27,500 bases of DNA from Chara braunii (taxonomy: Eukaryota > Streptophyta > Charophyceae > Charales > Characeae), in the NCBI GenBank assembly GCA_003427395.1, contig BFEA01000398.1:860409-887908 (forward strand). Reading direction: 5' to 3'. Of this stretch, positions 8,654-17,004 are shown piece after piece. Position 1 is the first letter of the stretch, and each line of letters opens with the position of its first letter. The notes beneath the pieces are model-generated. The model saw only the letters and a list, made by a program, of their open reading frames with translations, had not been told where the DNA came from and did not search any database. Both the position numbers and the translations under genes were made by a program.

Positions 8654-9022
8654 TCATGGCTCATCGTCTCTCTCTCTCTCCCTCGCACGATAATCAGTCA
8701 GCGTTCGAGGATTTCTATTCTCGACACTGCTCCAGGAATCGGTGTTCCTCCGGTCCCAGCGAAGTGAATAGGCCCCTCCGGGTTTGTCCCAGTAAGTCGT
8801 GGCTCCTGTGGTGGTCACAATCTCTGTAACGTGTCTTGTCAATCCCTTTACCATGTCCCCTACCCAGAGTCCGGTCACTCGCGCCTTCCGTACAGCTCGT
8901 CGAGTGCACTCCGCCTCTTCTATCACAATTAGCTTCTCCCGATGGACTAGTTGTATAACGACACAAGCGATTTGCCCAGTCAACCTTCCTGTTATACGCA
9001 TATCACATTTCTCGTTACTCAT
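8654..9022 (-). CDS. Gag-proximal module with second YSLRWD motif
   Basis: This 122-residue frame is unknown as a family. Its N-terminal half weakly resembles the approximately 85-residue domain found at 10151-9861 and 9680-9419. Its C-terminal half holds AYSLRWDRRNTDSWSSVENR, which matches YSLRWDHRGSKSWRSVSER in the frame ending at 9419. It ends with a run of RERERDDEP and a TGA at 8654-8656, after which the same frame continues into the RD-rich gag region. It is therefore probably the N-terminal part of the same polyprotein. A TAG at 9029-9031 separates it from the coiled-coil frame upstream. Confidence 0.5.
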   Translation of the reverse strand: MSNEKCDMRITGRLTGQIACVVIQLVHREKLIVIEEAECTRRAVRKARVTGLWVGDMVKGLTRHVTEIVTTTGATTYWDKPGGAYSLRWDRRNTDSWSSVENRNPRTLTDYRARERERDDEP

Positions 9023-9028
9023 CCTCTT

Positions 9029-9382
9029 CTATCTCCGTTCCGACGTTCCCTCATCTTTCGCCTCCTTTTCCAATGTCACTGCTTCAGACACCTTGTCTGT
9101 TCTTCTGGTCGTTTCGAGCGAGCCCTCTCGCTCCTGACTAATATGAACTCTCCCCTTCACACTTTTCAGAAAATCAAGCCTCCACCTCTCAAAAAATTCT
9201 CTATCTTCTCTCAAAAGCCTTTGCAATGCCTTCGTTGCCGCTTCTATTTTACGCAACTCGCTCTCACTCTTTTTCGGTACGCAATCCTGGATCTTGACGC
9301 CAAGCTCTCTGACTAGTTTCACTACTGGTTTAATAATCCGTTCATCGACCCTCTTTTTCCTCTCTTCCAGATCCTCCATCAC
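9029..9382 (-). CDS. Charged coiled-coil-like segment
   Basis: This 117-residue frame is rich in Glu, Lys and Arg and predicted by eye to be helical, with heptad-like spacing in LEERKKRVDERIIKPVVK and ELRKIEAATKALQRLLRED. It lies in the same frame as its neighbours on both sides. A TAG at 9029-9031 divides it from the next segment, and stops just before it divide it from 9419-9850. It may serve assembly of the gag particle, but that is inference. Confidence 0.5.
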   Translation of the reverse strand: MMEDLEERKKRVDERIIKPVVKLVRELGVKIQDCVPKKSESELRKIEAATKALQRLLREDREFFERWRLDFLKSVKGRVHISQEREGSLETTRRTDKVSEAVTLEKEAKDEGTSERR

Positions 9383-9418
9383 CTACAACCCATCTTTCTT
9401 ATTCTCATGAACTTCCTA

Positions 9419-9850
9419 TCACATATTGCTTCTAGCCTCCGAGGGTGTCTCGTCCCGAATTATCTCCAGGCGTACTCTTCCTTTAACGCATACGATCACC
9501 TCATATACTACCCAACTCTGCGTCGTCAATTCCCTCAAGGCACCAGGTCTCTGCTCTCGTATGACGTCTTCCGCAAGCTCTTTGAACTCGTTGTCTAACA
9601 GGTCCACTTCTATGCTCACCTTCAAGAGAATTTGTAGGGTCTCGTTGTCACCCGCTAGCTGCCTAGAGACAACCCGAGCGTAGGGAAGGCGTTGCCGAGG
9701 AGAGGGACTCCTTGTCTCAATTCCCCGAATAGCTACTTGAGGGATCCTCTCACTCACGCTCCTCCAAGACTTGGACCCTCTGTGGTCCCATCGAAGTGAA
9801 TACGAGGCTCGAGGTCTATATCGATACAGTTGCTGTTCATGCTCCGTCAT
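9419..9850 (-). CDS. Module with first YSLRWD motif and repeated domain (copy R3)
   Basis: This 143-residue frame has YSLRWDHRGSKSWRSVSER near its N-terminus (residues about 17-35). It then has a domain of about 85 residues (RQLAGDN, ILLKVSIEVDLL, VIREQRPGALRE, ETPSEARSNM) that clearly parallels the preceding frame at 9861-10151. No known family is evident. The ATG at 9850 follows a TGA in this frame. It ends with TGA TAG. Confidence 0.55.
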   Translation of the reverse strand: MTEHEQQLYRYRPRASYSLRWDHRGSKSWRSVSERIPQVAIRGIETRSPSPRQRLPYARVVSRQLAGDNETLQILLKVSIEVDLLDNEFKELAEDVIREQRPGALRELTTQSWVVYEVIVCVKGRVRLEIIRDETPSEARSNM

Positions 9851-9860
9851 GACAGGGTAA

Positions 9861-10151
9861 TCATACTCTACTCCTGGCTTCCGCTACCGTCTCATCAAAG
9901 AACAATTCCGCTCGCAAATACCCAGCCGCCCATACCATTGCCTCGTACGTTATCTTCGTCTGGAAGGTTACGCATTCAAGAACGCCCGGTCTGTATTCCC
10001 GAATAAATTTTCTGGCTTGTAGGAAACTTTCTTGCTCTGTTAAGTCGTTGTCTATGTGAGCCCTGAGTAGGACAGTAATCATGAAACCCTCGTTCACTAA
10101 TTGCCTCGTCACATTTACCCCCGTAATCGTCCGACCTGGCATCTCCTCCAC
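9861..10151 (-). CDS. Repeated domain, copy R2
   Basis: This 96-residue frame is one copy of a repeated domain of unknown function: RQLVNEG, ITVLLRAHIDNDLTEQE, FIREYRPGVLE, DETVAEARSRV. Residue by residue it matches the C-terminal half of the next frame (9680-9419), with shared positions IRE.RPG.L, YE, DET and EARS. The pattern of alternating beta-like and helical stretches suggests a small folded domain. The start shown is a GTG after TAG; an ATG lies three codons on. Confidence 0.55.
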   Translation of the reverse strand: MEEMPGRTITGVNVTRQLVNEGFMITVLLRAHIDNDLTEQESFLQARKFIREYRPGVLECVTFQTKITYEAMVWAAGYLRAELFFDETVAEARSRV

Positions 10152-10154
10152 TAG

Positions 10155-10792
10155 CTATGCACAAACAAGTATCTCAGGTCCTCCAGCCCGATGAACTTGT
10201 CTTCTGCTCGTCTTTGACAATAGTGAATCAAATCTGCAGGTCTCAGATAGTCTAGCCAGCAGGTGGCATCTAACAAGTCTCTCTAGATCTCCTTACCAGG
10301 AGGTCCCCACCTTATGCAGACTGAGTAGTACGCTTCTAGGAATCGACGCTCCAGCCCTCGTAAGAACGCGTGCTGAGTGTGGTCGACTGCTTTCGTCAAG
10401 CAGTCCACGCCTCCGTAAGTTTGTTCTTTAACAAACTCGGGTAACACCATCCACCAGCTCCCTATCGGATGGTAAATTCGTGGAGGACAACCGACCACAA
10501 TTTGCGTGGTAAAAGGCCTACCTTCAGTAGTGTTAGCCAGTTGTCTTTTCACTATTGCCTCTGCTAAGATCTCGTACCTCCACCAGATTCTGCTAACGCC
10601 TACAAGTGTCAGCCCTATCTCTATATCTCTCTCCTTATCAAACACAAGATGTCCTATACCCTTCACCTGTTGGGGAAACCCCTGGTCCTCCGCAATCACT
10701 GTCCACAAGAAAACCCCTCTCGCCAGCCAAGTACCGAAATGTCGGATTGGGACCCAAGTTCCTTCCTCTAAGCACCGGAAGCGGGACATCAT
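10155..10792 (-). pseudogene. Trp-rich module with in-frame TAG
   Basis: The frame is open from 10792 to a TAG at 10283-10285, then continues in sensible sequence (LLDATCWLDYLRPADLIHYC, GLEDLRYLF) to a second TAG near 10160. No known family is recognised. Features are several Trp-containing strands (GTWVPIRHFGTWLARG, GSWWMVLPEFVKEQ) and RYEILAEAIVKRQ, which vaguely resembles AYAGLVAEEVVRLQ in the module at 11197-11772, so the two may be diverged copies. The start ATGATG at 10792-10787 lies inside another open frame (10940-10638) that is probably a shadow from here on. Confidence 0.45.
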
Positions 10793-10967
10793 ATCCCAGC
10801 GCCGCCTCTCTTGGCCCTATGAAATCTATCACTCTACGGGCCTCGGACCCTCGTGTCAACACATACGTCACCCATATGTCGCAATCGCTCCTCATCGGCG
10901 CATGTCGCTCAATCCTTGCCACACTAGTTCTCTCCGACACACTCGATCTTACGATGCCACTAACTTC
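10793..10967 (-). pseudogene. Broken coding stretch between modules
   Basis: The frame of the upstream module (10968-11210) reopens after its TGA and runs through IERHAPMRSDCDIWVTYVL to about 10793, where the better-looking frame changes by one position. I see no recognisable domain. It most likely belongs to the same polyprotein, interrupted by one stop and one shift. Confidence 0.3.
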
Positions 10968-11210
10968 TCAAACAACTCTACCAGTTAGGCTCAAAATAGT
11001 CGAGTAGGTGTTGTGGACTCTCCCGTCAGCTTTATGGAAGTAGATGGTAAACTCGACGTGTCTCTGGCCTCTCCGTATCTCTAGGGCATGCTCGATCATG
11101 AGTCCGACCTGCCGCGCAACGTCATCCATCGCCTTTTCTTCCCAGTCGCCTATCCTATCTCGTTGCAAGGAGAGTGTCACTCTCAGTATGTCCCTATCAG
11201 CCATCTCCAC
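10968..11210 (-). CDS. Possible repeated domain, copy R1
   Basis: This 80-residue frame (ILRVTLSLQRDRIGDWEEKA, MIEHALEIRRGQRHVEFTIYF) has the size and strand/helix layout of the R2 and R3 domains, but identity is low, so homology is tentative. Its first ATG (ATGGCTGA) overlaps the TGA of the frame before it by several bases, a junction of the kind seen in coupled reading frames. It ends at TGA 10968-10970, and the frame then reopens. Confidence 0.4.
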   Translation of the reverse strand: MEMADRDILRVTLSLQRDRIGDWEEKAMDDVARQVGLMIEHALEIRRGQRHVEFTIYFHKADGRVHNTYSTILSLTGRVV

Positions 11211-11772
11211 CAGCGCTCCCTACAACTCTCGTCTCTTCGAAAGCTATCTCCCTGTGTTTACCAACCGTCTCTCCACTACTCCCTTCTCTAAGCTGCGTCC
11301 GATCTCTGATCCGAGTGGCTAACTCTATCACCTCGTGCCAATTATACCGGGATAAGTTTCTCCCTATAATTGGAGGTCTAAGAATGCCTGTGAACACCCT
11401 GACTCCGGTATCCTTACTGACAATCTTCCTTTCCTGTTGCAACCTTACTACTTCTTCTGCTACTAATCCGGCATAAGCCTTCCACGCTTTATTACTCAAA
11501 TTTCGTCCCGTTTTGGTCACAGAAATGTAGGCTCGCACGTCATATTTGTCCAAGCTAGTAAAGTGGTAAGTAAGTACATAAATGCGCCAAGGGTTTGAGC
11601 CCCCTCCCTGGACATAGTCGTACGCGACCAGCTCGTATGGCAGGAATTCCCTCTTCGTCTTTCCGTTCAAAGATCGTATAACATTATCAATATCCTCTCT
11701 CGTAGGCCCCTGCCCCTCGGCAAGCAGCTGATGCCAATAAGCTCGTCTGAAGGAGGGCGCATGCCTACCCAT
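11197..11772 (-). CDS. Unknown 191-residue module of the element
   Basis: This is the longest uninterrupted frame without an assigned family upstream of gag. It has alternating strand and helix segments: PWRIYVLTYHFTSLDKYDV, KAWKAYAGLVAEEVVRLQQE, GVRVFTGILRPPIIGRN, NWHEVIELATRIRDRTQ. It has no signal peptide, no membrane segment and no catalytic motif I recognise. It may be a diverged relative of the module at 10155-10792. It ends at TGA 11197-11199, overlapping the next frame's start. It could be part of a capsid-like region or an extra ORF; the sequence does not decide. Confidence 0.5.
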   Translation of the reverse strand: MGRHAPSFRRAYWHQLLAEGQGPTREDIDNVIRSLNGKTKREFLPYELVAYDYVQGGGSNPWRIYVLTYHFTSLDKYDVRAYISVTKTGRNLSNKAWKAYAGLVAEEVVRLQQERKIVSKDTGVRVFTGILRPPIIGRNLSRYNWHEVIELATRIRDRTQLREGSSGETVGKHREIAFEETRVVGSAGGDG

Positions 11773-11835
11773 CCGTGGTCTCGACCATCTTCTCTATCTC
11801 CTTTCTACCTCCTGACTCACATTATTCGTCACAAG

Positions 11836-12959
11836 CTACATCCCCTCTGCGTCTGCCATGCCCACATCGCCATCCTCATCTAGCTCCTCGTCCCCTCGTC
11901 CCCAAGGGATGTCCTCCTGTCCCTCGGCCTGAAGGAGATGTCCCCAGCCGTCCTCCTGCGGAGCTACCTCTCCTACCGGCTCCTGGGGATCCTCTATCAC
12001 CAGATTTCCCCAGCCCTGGTCCCGCTCTCCCCAAGGCTCTATCTCTCCTAGAGTCTCCCACTCTCTATCGTCAGCGTACCACCCAAGATCCTCTCCCTCT
12101 GGGTGTACCTGCTGATAGTGCGCCTCTATCTCCAAGGGCGAAATAAGAGGAGCAGGTTTGTCCTCGCGCGTCTCACTCAGTAACGCACCTAGGCCCTCCA
12201 GGTAATCGACCGGTCTCTGAGCCTCCCTCTCCAGCGCTAGCCAGAACTCCAAAGGCTGATACGGGTAGGAGGATTCCTACTCTTCGGAAGGTGCTAAGGC
12301 CCGCACAAACTCCACAAGCTGGATACCTCTCTCGCCTGTGAACGGTCCTCCAACGAACGGGGCGTATGAGATCCAATCTCGATCTGCCAACCCTCTCCTC
12401 AGTCCGTCTAACTCGCGGTTAGTTGAATAGGTGTCGACAATATGAGTCGATCCCCAAAGCTCCTCCACTACGAACAAGGGAAGTCTTACTCCCAGTCCCA
12501 CCGAGGGAAAGGCAAAAGCCCCTCCTATCCGGAGCGTCACCCGCATTGCAACCTCTCTCTATCCGCGCGGATACCGTCTATCACCCCAGATAGGATCGCT
12601 CTGGCCTCCTGCTCAGAGTGCCAAAACTCGTGCACCAAACCCCCTATGTAGGCTGCTCCACTCACCGAGCGCGAGTAATAGATATGTCCTATGACCTCGA
12701 TACTCGTCGTCCCGGGGACTCGTCAGCGCTGAGCATCCACCTGATATCCCTCAATCGCATACGACCACAGGTGCACATCCGATCCCAGTCGCGTCGATCT
12801 CCAAGCCGAGTGAAATCCAGCCTCAGCTACGAACCTAGCCGGCAAATCAAACTCCAGCACATCGCCCTCCACTACCTCTGGAGGCCTAGGCCATCTGGCG
12901 CTCCCGATAACGAGCTCCACTATACGAGCCTGCTCTACCATCGAACCACCTATAAGCAC
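11836..12959 (-). pseudogene. Duplicated module A, second copy (A2)
   Basis: This is the second copy of the 14145-13027 module, recognised from shared order and motifs: PPEVVEGDVLEF, LGSDV, LWSY, a GAAYIGG region, DGIRAD, FVVEE, GERGIQLVEFVRAL, FWLALEREA, a Tyr/Gln-rich HYQQ, and an acidic, Trp-rich C-terminus (DDREWETLGEIEPWGERDQG). Breaks are a TGA at 12723-12725, a frame change where ATGCGGGTGA (12546-12537) overlaps stop and start, and a TAG at 12277-12279 after which the homology continues. The family is unknown. The acidic Trp-rich tail (about 100 residues) looks disordered. Confidence 0.6.
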
Positions 12960-13026
12960 TGGCTGAGGCTAATCACAGCTCCCTCGCAGTCTCCGCTCCT
13001 AGCGCGTCTCGCCTGTACCCTGCCTC

Positions 13027-14145
13027 CTAGGTCCGGACGGCAACTCCTATCCTGGGAAAGAAGGCATCCATAACGTCGATCTCCTCCTCCGTCTCATAAC
13101 TCTCACCCTCGGAGTCGACCCAGTCAGGCTCCCAGGCCTCCTCGTCGTCGTCGTCGCTCTCCCACCCCTCGTAGTCGTACTCGTCCTCCACGCGGTACGG
13201 ACGAAGTCCGAGTGTCTGGTAGTAACGAGCCAATTGATACTCACGTATCAGGGGTCCGCTAGGGGCCTCACTCCACAGACTCTCCCAATCCTCCAAAAAG
13301 AGCCTCCCGACACAGGTGACGTACTCTGACCCTGTCCGGAGCTCGCGATCCAGCCAGCTCCAAAAGTACGACGGTAGCGGCACTCCTCTCTCACAATCGT
13401 CCCCTAGCGAGCGGATCAACTCTATCAGCTGAACCCTCTCGTCTCCCCAACGGAGCCTGCCTGTCGTGAGGGAGTAGTATATATAGCACATGTCTAAACT
13501 ACTCCTGACAAACGTCTCTAGCTCCTTATAGGTTAGGTAGGACTCCACGATAACCCCTATACCTCTGAAGACCGAGTCCACCACAAAAGAGGGGAAAATA
13601 ACTCTCAGGCAGGTATCAGAGTACGGGAAAAACGAGGCTCGCGCTATCAAGAGCTCGCCCGTAACGTCAAAAGGGGCCCGACCGTGGAACAGGGTCAACG
13701 GATCCCGCACGTCGTCCGCGCGGAACTTGTCGATCTCCTGCTACAAAAAATCCTGGGCCCTCTCGATAATCGAGCTGGTCCCCCTAATCACTAGGCTCAA
13801 AGCAGCCCCCTTGGCTGCCTTCTCTCCTAAGTAAAGGTAGGCCCATACTACACCTCGCGTATGATCCCCATATACCTTCGTCACATGTTGTCTGTATATC
13901 CACAGCTAAGCATCAGAGGCCAGGAAAACAGACCTCCACCGAAACGCCCTATCGACCCACTCAGTAGGTCTCCCTGGAAGGGTAAGCTCTACTTGGTCAC
14001 CCTCTATAAGTTCCGGGGCTTCTATCTTCCACGCGCGGCTGGCCTCGTAGATCTCTATAGCCTCAGACCGCAACATTAGACTAGCCGTCATACATAAGGG
14101 TAGCCCTACAGTGCCTGAAAAAGGGTATGGGAGCAACGAATATCC
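13027..14145 (-). pseudogene. Duplicated module A, first copy (A1), with two in-frame TAGs
   Basis: A single frame runs from just after a TAG at 14146-14148 to 13027, about 370 codons, interrupted only by TAG at 13906-13908 and TAG at 13741-13743. Sequence on both sides of each TAG aligns with copy A2: APELIEGDQVEL, ASDA then LWIY, KGAAL, IDKFRADD, FVVDS, GDERVQLIELIRSL, FWSWLDREL, YQLARYYQ, then an acidic tail (WESDDDDEEAWEPDWVDSE). No ATG opens the frame; the first inside it is at about 14091. It is the first coding module after the leader. No known domain is recognised, so function is open. Confidence 0.6.
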
Positions 14146-14147
14146 CT

Positions 14148-15180
14148 AAGAAAAATTTGGCAGCGCTTCGCCTCCCCCCGTAGGGATGGGGTTTGGGAGG
14201 TGATCCCTGAGTAAAGGCTACCTAGCTATGTCCTAACTGATGTCCACCTTTACCCTAATGTCTATAAGGCAGAATTCCTTGCTTGAATTGAGCTAACGAA
14301 CCTTCTATTCGAGTTATCTCGAATAGTAGGCGCGTGCACAATTCGAGAGAATCCTACTCTCTGCGCTCCCACGCGCCATGTCTGCCCGCAAGGGCTACAA
14401 ACAACTTAAGAACCTACGAAATACTAAACAGGAACTCTTTTCCTGAATTTTCCGAACTGTTTTTTATTTTTAAAGAAATTTAATAGTTTAAATTAGAGAA
14501 AATTCAAAATCAGTCCCTAAATTTGAGGTACTCTGACCCTAGAATTTAAGGATGGCAGAAGAATGCCAGAGGAAATCAGTCTCGAATTTTCTTCGTTCTC
14601 TCGACCTTTCCAAGGATTTTTACTGAATTATTCAAAAAAAAATCGCAACAATTCAATAAGAATCCGAAAAAATCTTTTTTCCACACCCAACCTTTAGAGA
14701 GCTTGATTTTGTTACCCTCTGTAATTTCCCTTTGGTCTTTCTCCCTTATCCTTCCCTTAATCTAGAATTTTTCTATATTTACCAAATTTTAATTCGAAAA
14801 ATTTTAAAGAAGGTCGAAATAATTCTTCTTTTTGGTCTCTTTCCGTTAGGAGAGGTTTCTCCTATTAGTACCCCAATTCCCTTGATTTATTTGTAATTAA
14901 AGTAATTTTTATGAATTTAGAAAAATTTTGGCAGCACTTCGCCTCCCCCCGTTGGGATGGGGTTCGGGCGAAGCCCTCAACAAATACTAAGGGATGCAGA
15001 AAAAGATGAAAAATAATATAAAAGACATAAACCTAATTTACTGAATTTTTGATTATTTTTAATAATTTTTATTCTTTTAAATACCAATATATTCAAATTT
15101 AAACAGAATTTTCAAATTTTTCGGCAGCGTTTCGCCTCCCTACGCAGGGGTTGAGGTCTGGGGCAATCGTCCCTTAATCC
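14148..15180 (-). repeat. Three dispersed copies of a ~60-bp GC-rich leader element
   Basis: The core TTGGCAGCGCTTCGCCTCC and variants occur at about 14157, 14929 and 15121, each preceded by an A/T run (AAAATTT) and followed by a CCCCCCGTNGGGATGGGG-like stretch that can fold into a hairpin. The 14929 copy is followed by TTCGGGCGAAG, another short hairpin. A fainter relative, TTGCTTTCGCCCCCC, lies at about 15343. Regular recurrence in an otherwise AT-rich leader suggests a structured RNA signal. Confidence 0.75.
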
Positions 15181-15359
15181 ACTGTCCGAAAAGGCCAGAA
15201 AAATAATTTTTAAACAATTATAAATTAAAAAATGCTATTTTTAATTAATTTATACTATTTTTTATCGATTAATATTTAAAATCATAGAAAAATACAAGGT
15301 TTTAAGCTTTCGCAAATATTCAGTCTCACTATAATTTTCGGGGTTGCTTTCGCCCCCCT

Positions 15360-15425
15360 AAGCCCTTAGTTAGGGTTTCACCCAACTATGGTTTCCCCTA
15401 ATTAGGGTTTCCCTAATTAAGGTTT
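15360..15425 (-). repeat. Telo-box-like AAACCCTAA repeats
   Basis: On the element strand AAACCCTAA occurs twice (TTAGGGTTT on the plus strand near 15371 and 15402), with further degenerate copies between. This motif is the plant telomere unit and is also a known promoter/5'-leader telo-box of plant genes. Two copies can arise by chance in AT-rich DNA. Confidence 0.4.
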
Positions 15426-15565
15426 AAGTTTCTTGCGCGTGCTCGCGCGCACACCACAATCCCTGTTTATCGTAGGAAAAATTTTGTTGAACTCTTATAA
15501 GTTCAAAGATAATTCTTATCGGATTACTTTCTTCTTGTCTCTTTCCCTTTAATTTTAAATGAAAA

Positions 15566-15700
15566 AAATCTTTCGAACGAATTTTCCCCGACCTGTTCCC
15601 CGACCAATGTCTCACCAGACAGCGTCCGTTAAACCAGACAGCGTCCGTTTTCCCCGACCAATGTCTCAAAATGTCGAGAAAAATATTTCGAACGAATTTG
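15566..15700. repeat. Cluster of short direct repeats in the leader
   Basis: Three different words each occur twice in this short stretch: CCAGACAGCGTCCGTT in direct tandem around 15614-15650, CCCCGACCAATGTCTCA around 15597 and 15653, and TTTCGAACGAATTT around 15571 and 15688. The arrangement suggests a local duplication, with the palindromic TTCGAACGAA word at its edges. Confidence 0.7.
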
Positions 15701-16082
15701 CTCCCAGGAGTTTTCCCCGGATTTAGCTTCTTTTCTTCATAATTAATAAAAAGAGAAAACGAATATTTTCATAATAATAAATAATAATAATAAAAAAATT
15801 GATTATCTCGAAATCTAGTCGTTAGAATTTTTCAAAAATGGTCGCAAAACGTTCGCCTCGACGAGAGGACGAACTTCGCTCAGAGTGTCACCTTGACATG
15901 GTGGAAGCCATCGGTACGGCTTGCGGAAAAACGAACGGTTCAGGACATATTGCAGAAAAACGAATTATAAAAATAAAAAAAAACTAAAAGAAATTCGCTA
16001 ATCAACTTTTCTTTGAAGCTAATTAGTTTCTTTCGCACCCCCCTTGATTGGGGAAGGCCGAGGCCTTGGGGGTGCAGTCCCC

Positions 16083-16100
16083 TCCCCGGCAACGGCGCCA
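16083..16100 (-). promoter_or_regulatory. Primer binding site, tRNA-Asp type
   Basis: On the element strand this reads TGGCGCCGTTGCCGGGGA, complementary to the 3' end of plant-type tRNA-Asp including its CCA. The tRNA primes minus-strand DNA synthesis. The same primer site is known from plant Athila/Tat-like Ty3/gypsy elements, together with the ACTT spacer seen here (16101-16104) between it and the LTR. It fixes the inner edge of the 5' LTR. A partial copy (GGCAACGGCGCC) lies nearby at about 16151. Confidence 0.85.
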
Positions 16101-17004
16101 AAGTTGTGAGGAAACCCAGGGAGGGGTCGCCCACCATTCGTTGAAGCCAAGGGCAACGGCGCCTGTCACTCGCCGCACCCGCTTCCGAGGTCCTCAGCGA
16201 TCGGAAGGGTTAGTGGAGTTCGTTTTGGCTGTCACGCCCCCAATCAGAAATGCCCGGAGCATCAGTGATCCCTTGCTATGACCCGGCTCATTTTACAATG
16301 GTAGACAAAACTATCACCAGATCAATCAGGAGTCTGAACCCAAAGAACATCGGGAGTTCAAAAGGGCAAATAAGAGTTTACTTTCAATGAGCTGTGAGAT
16401 CAGCAGCGAGACTGACGAGGCTCCGTTTTCACGGAAAAGCGAGAAATGACAGCAAGTCAAAAAAAGCCCTATCTGCAGAGCTCAGCGAGTGTATCTTCAG
16501 GTCAAAATTAGAGTCGAATCTGGGTTACAGATAGTTAAATTGGGCGTGGAGAATGCCCCTCTTTCAATAGACCCCTCCGACCTCAGGATAAGTATTCTGA
16601 TTGATAAATTAATAAAAGAACAGAATAAATAGAATTGAATAACAATCAGAAGAAAGTTCAAAAGTCACCCGTCTCTATTTGTTCTTCCCAGTTCAACTCT
16701 CTTTTTTTCTCTCCCTGTTTCTCTCCCCCTTCGCTGTTCTCTTTCTCTCTCTGTTGCCCTCTTGCTGCTCCCTCTATATCTCTCTCTCCTTCTCGTTGTT
16801 CTGCCCCACTCCCTTCCCTGCTCTGAAACTGGCTCACATGACCAAGCGGGCCCCGATCTCGCTCATTGTGTTTATTCGCTAGTTGGGGGAAGGGATTCGC
16901 TGGTAACATTCAGAGGAGGAAGACAAAGGTACATCAGACTCTGTTCTGCTTGAATACAACCTTGCTTCTCTGGGCTGATTGAGCGGGATACCAAACCATG
17001 AATT

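Larger units (their letters stand above)
14146..16082 (-). other. AT-rich leader between primer binding site and first module
   Basis: About 1.9 kb without a coding frame. It is rich in A/T runs and AAT microsatellites (15768-15795), and it contains three copies of a GC-rich element, a telo-box-like stretch and several short direct repeats listed separately. In LTR retrotransposons this is the 5' untranslated leader with the RNA packaging signal. Its length is large compared with most Ty3/gypsy elements. Confidence 0.7.

Noticed and set aside
10638-10940. 100-codon frame overlapping the Trp-rich module
   Set aside because: Its first part may continue the upstream module, but from 10793 downward the other frame has far more protein-like composition.
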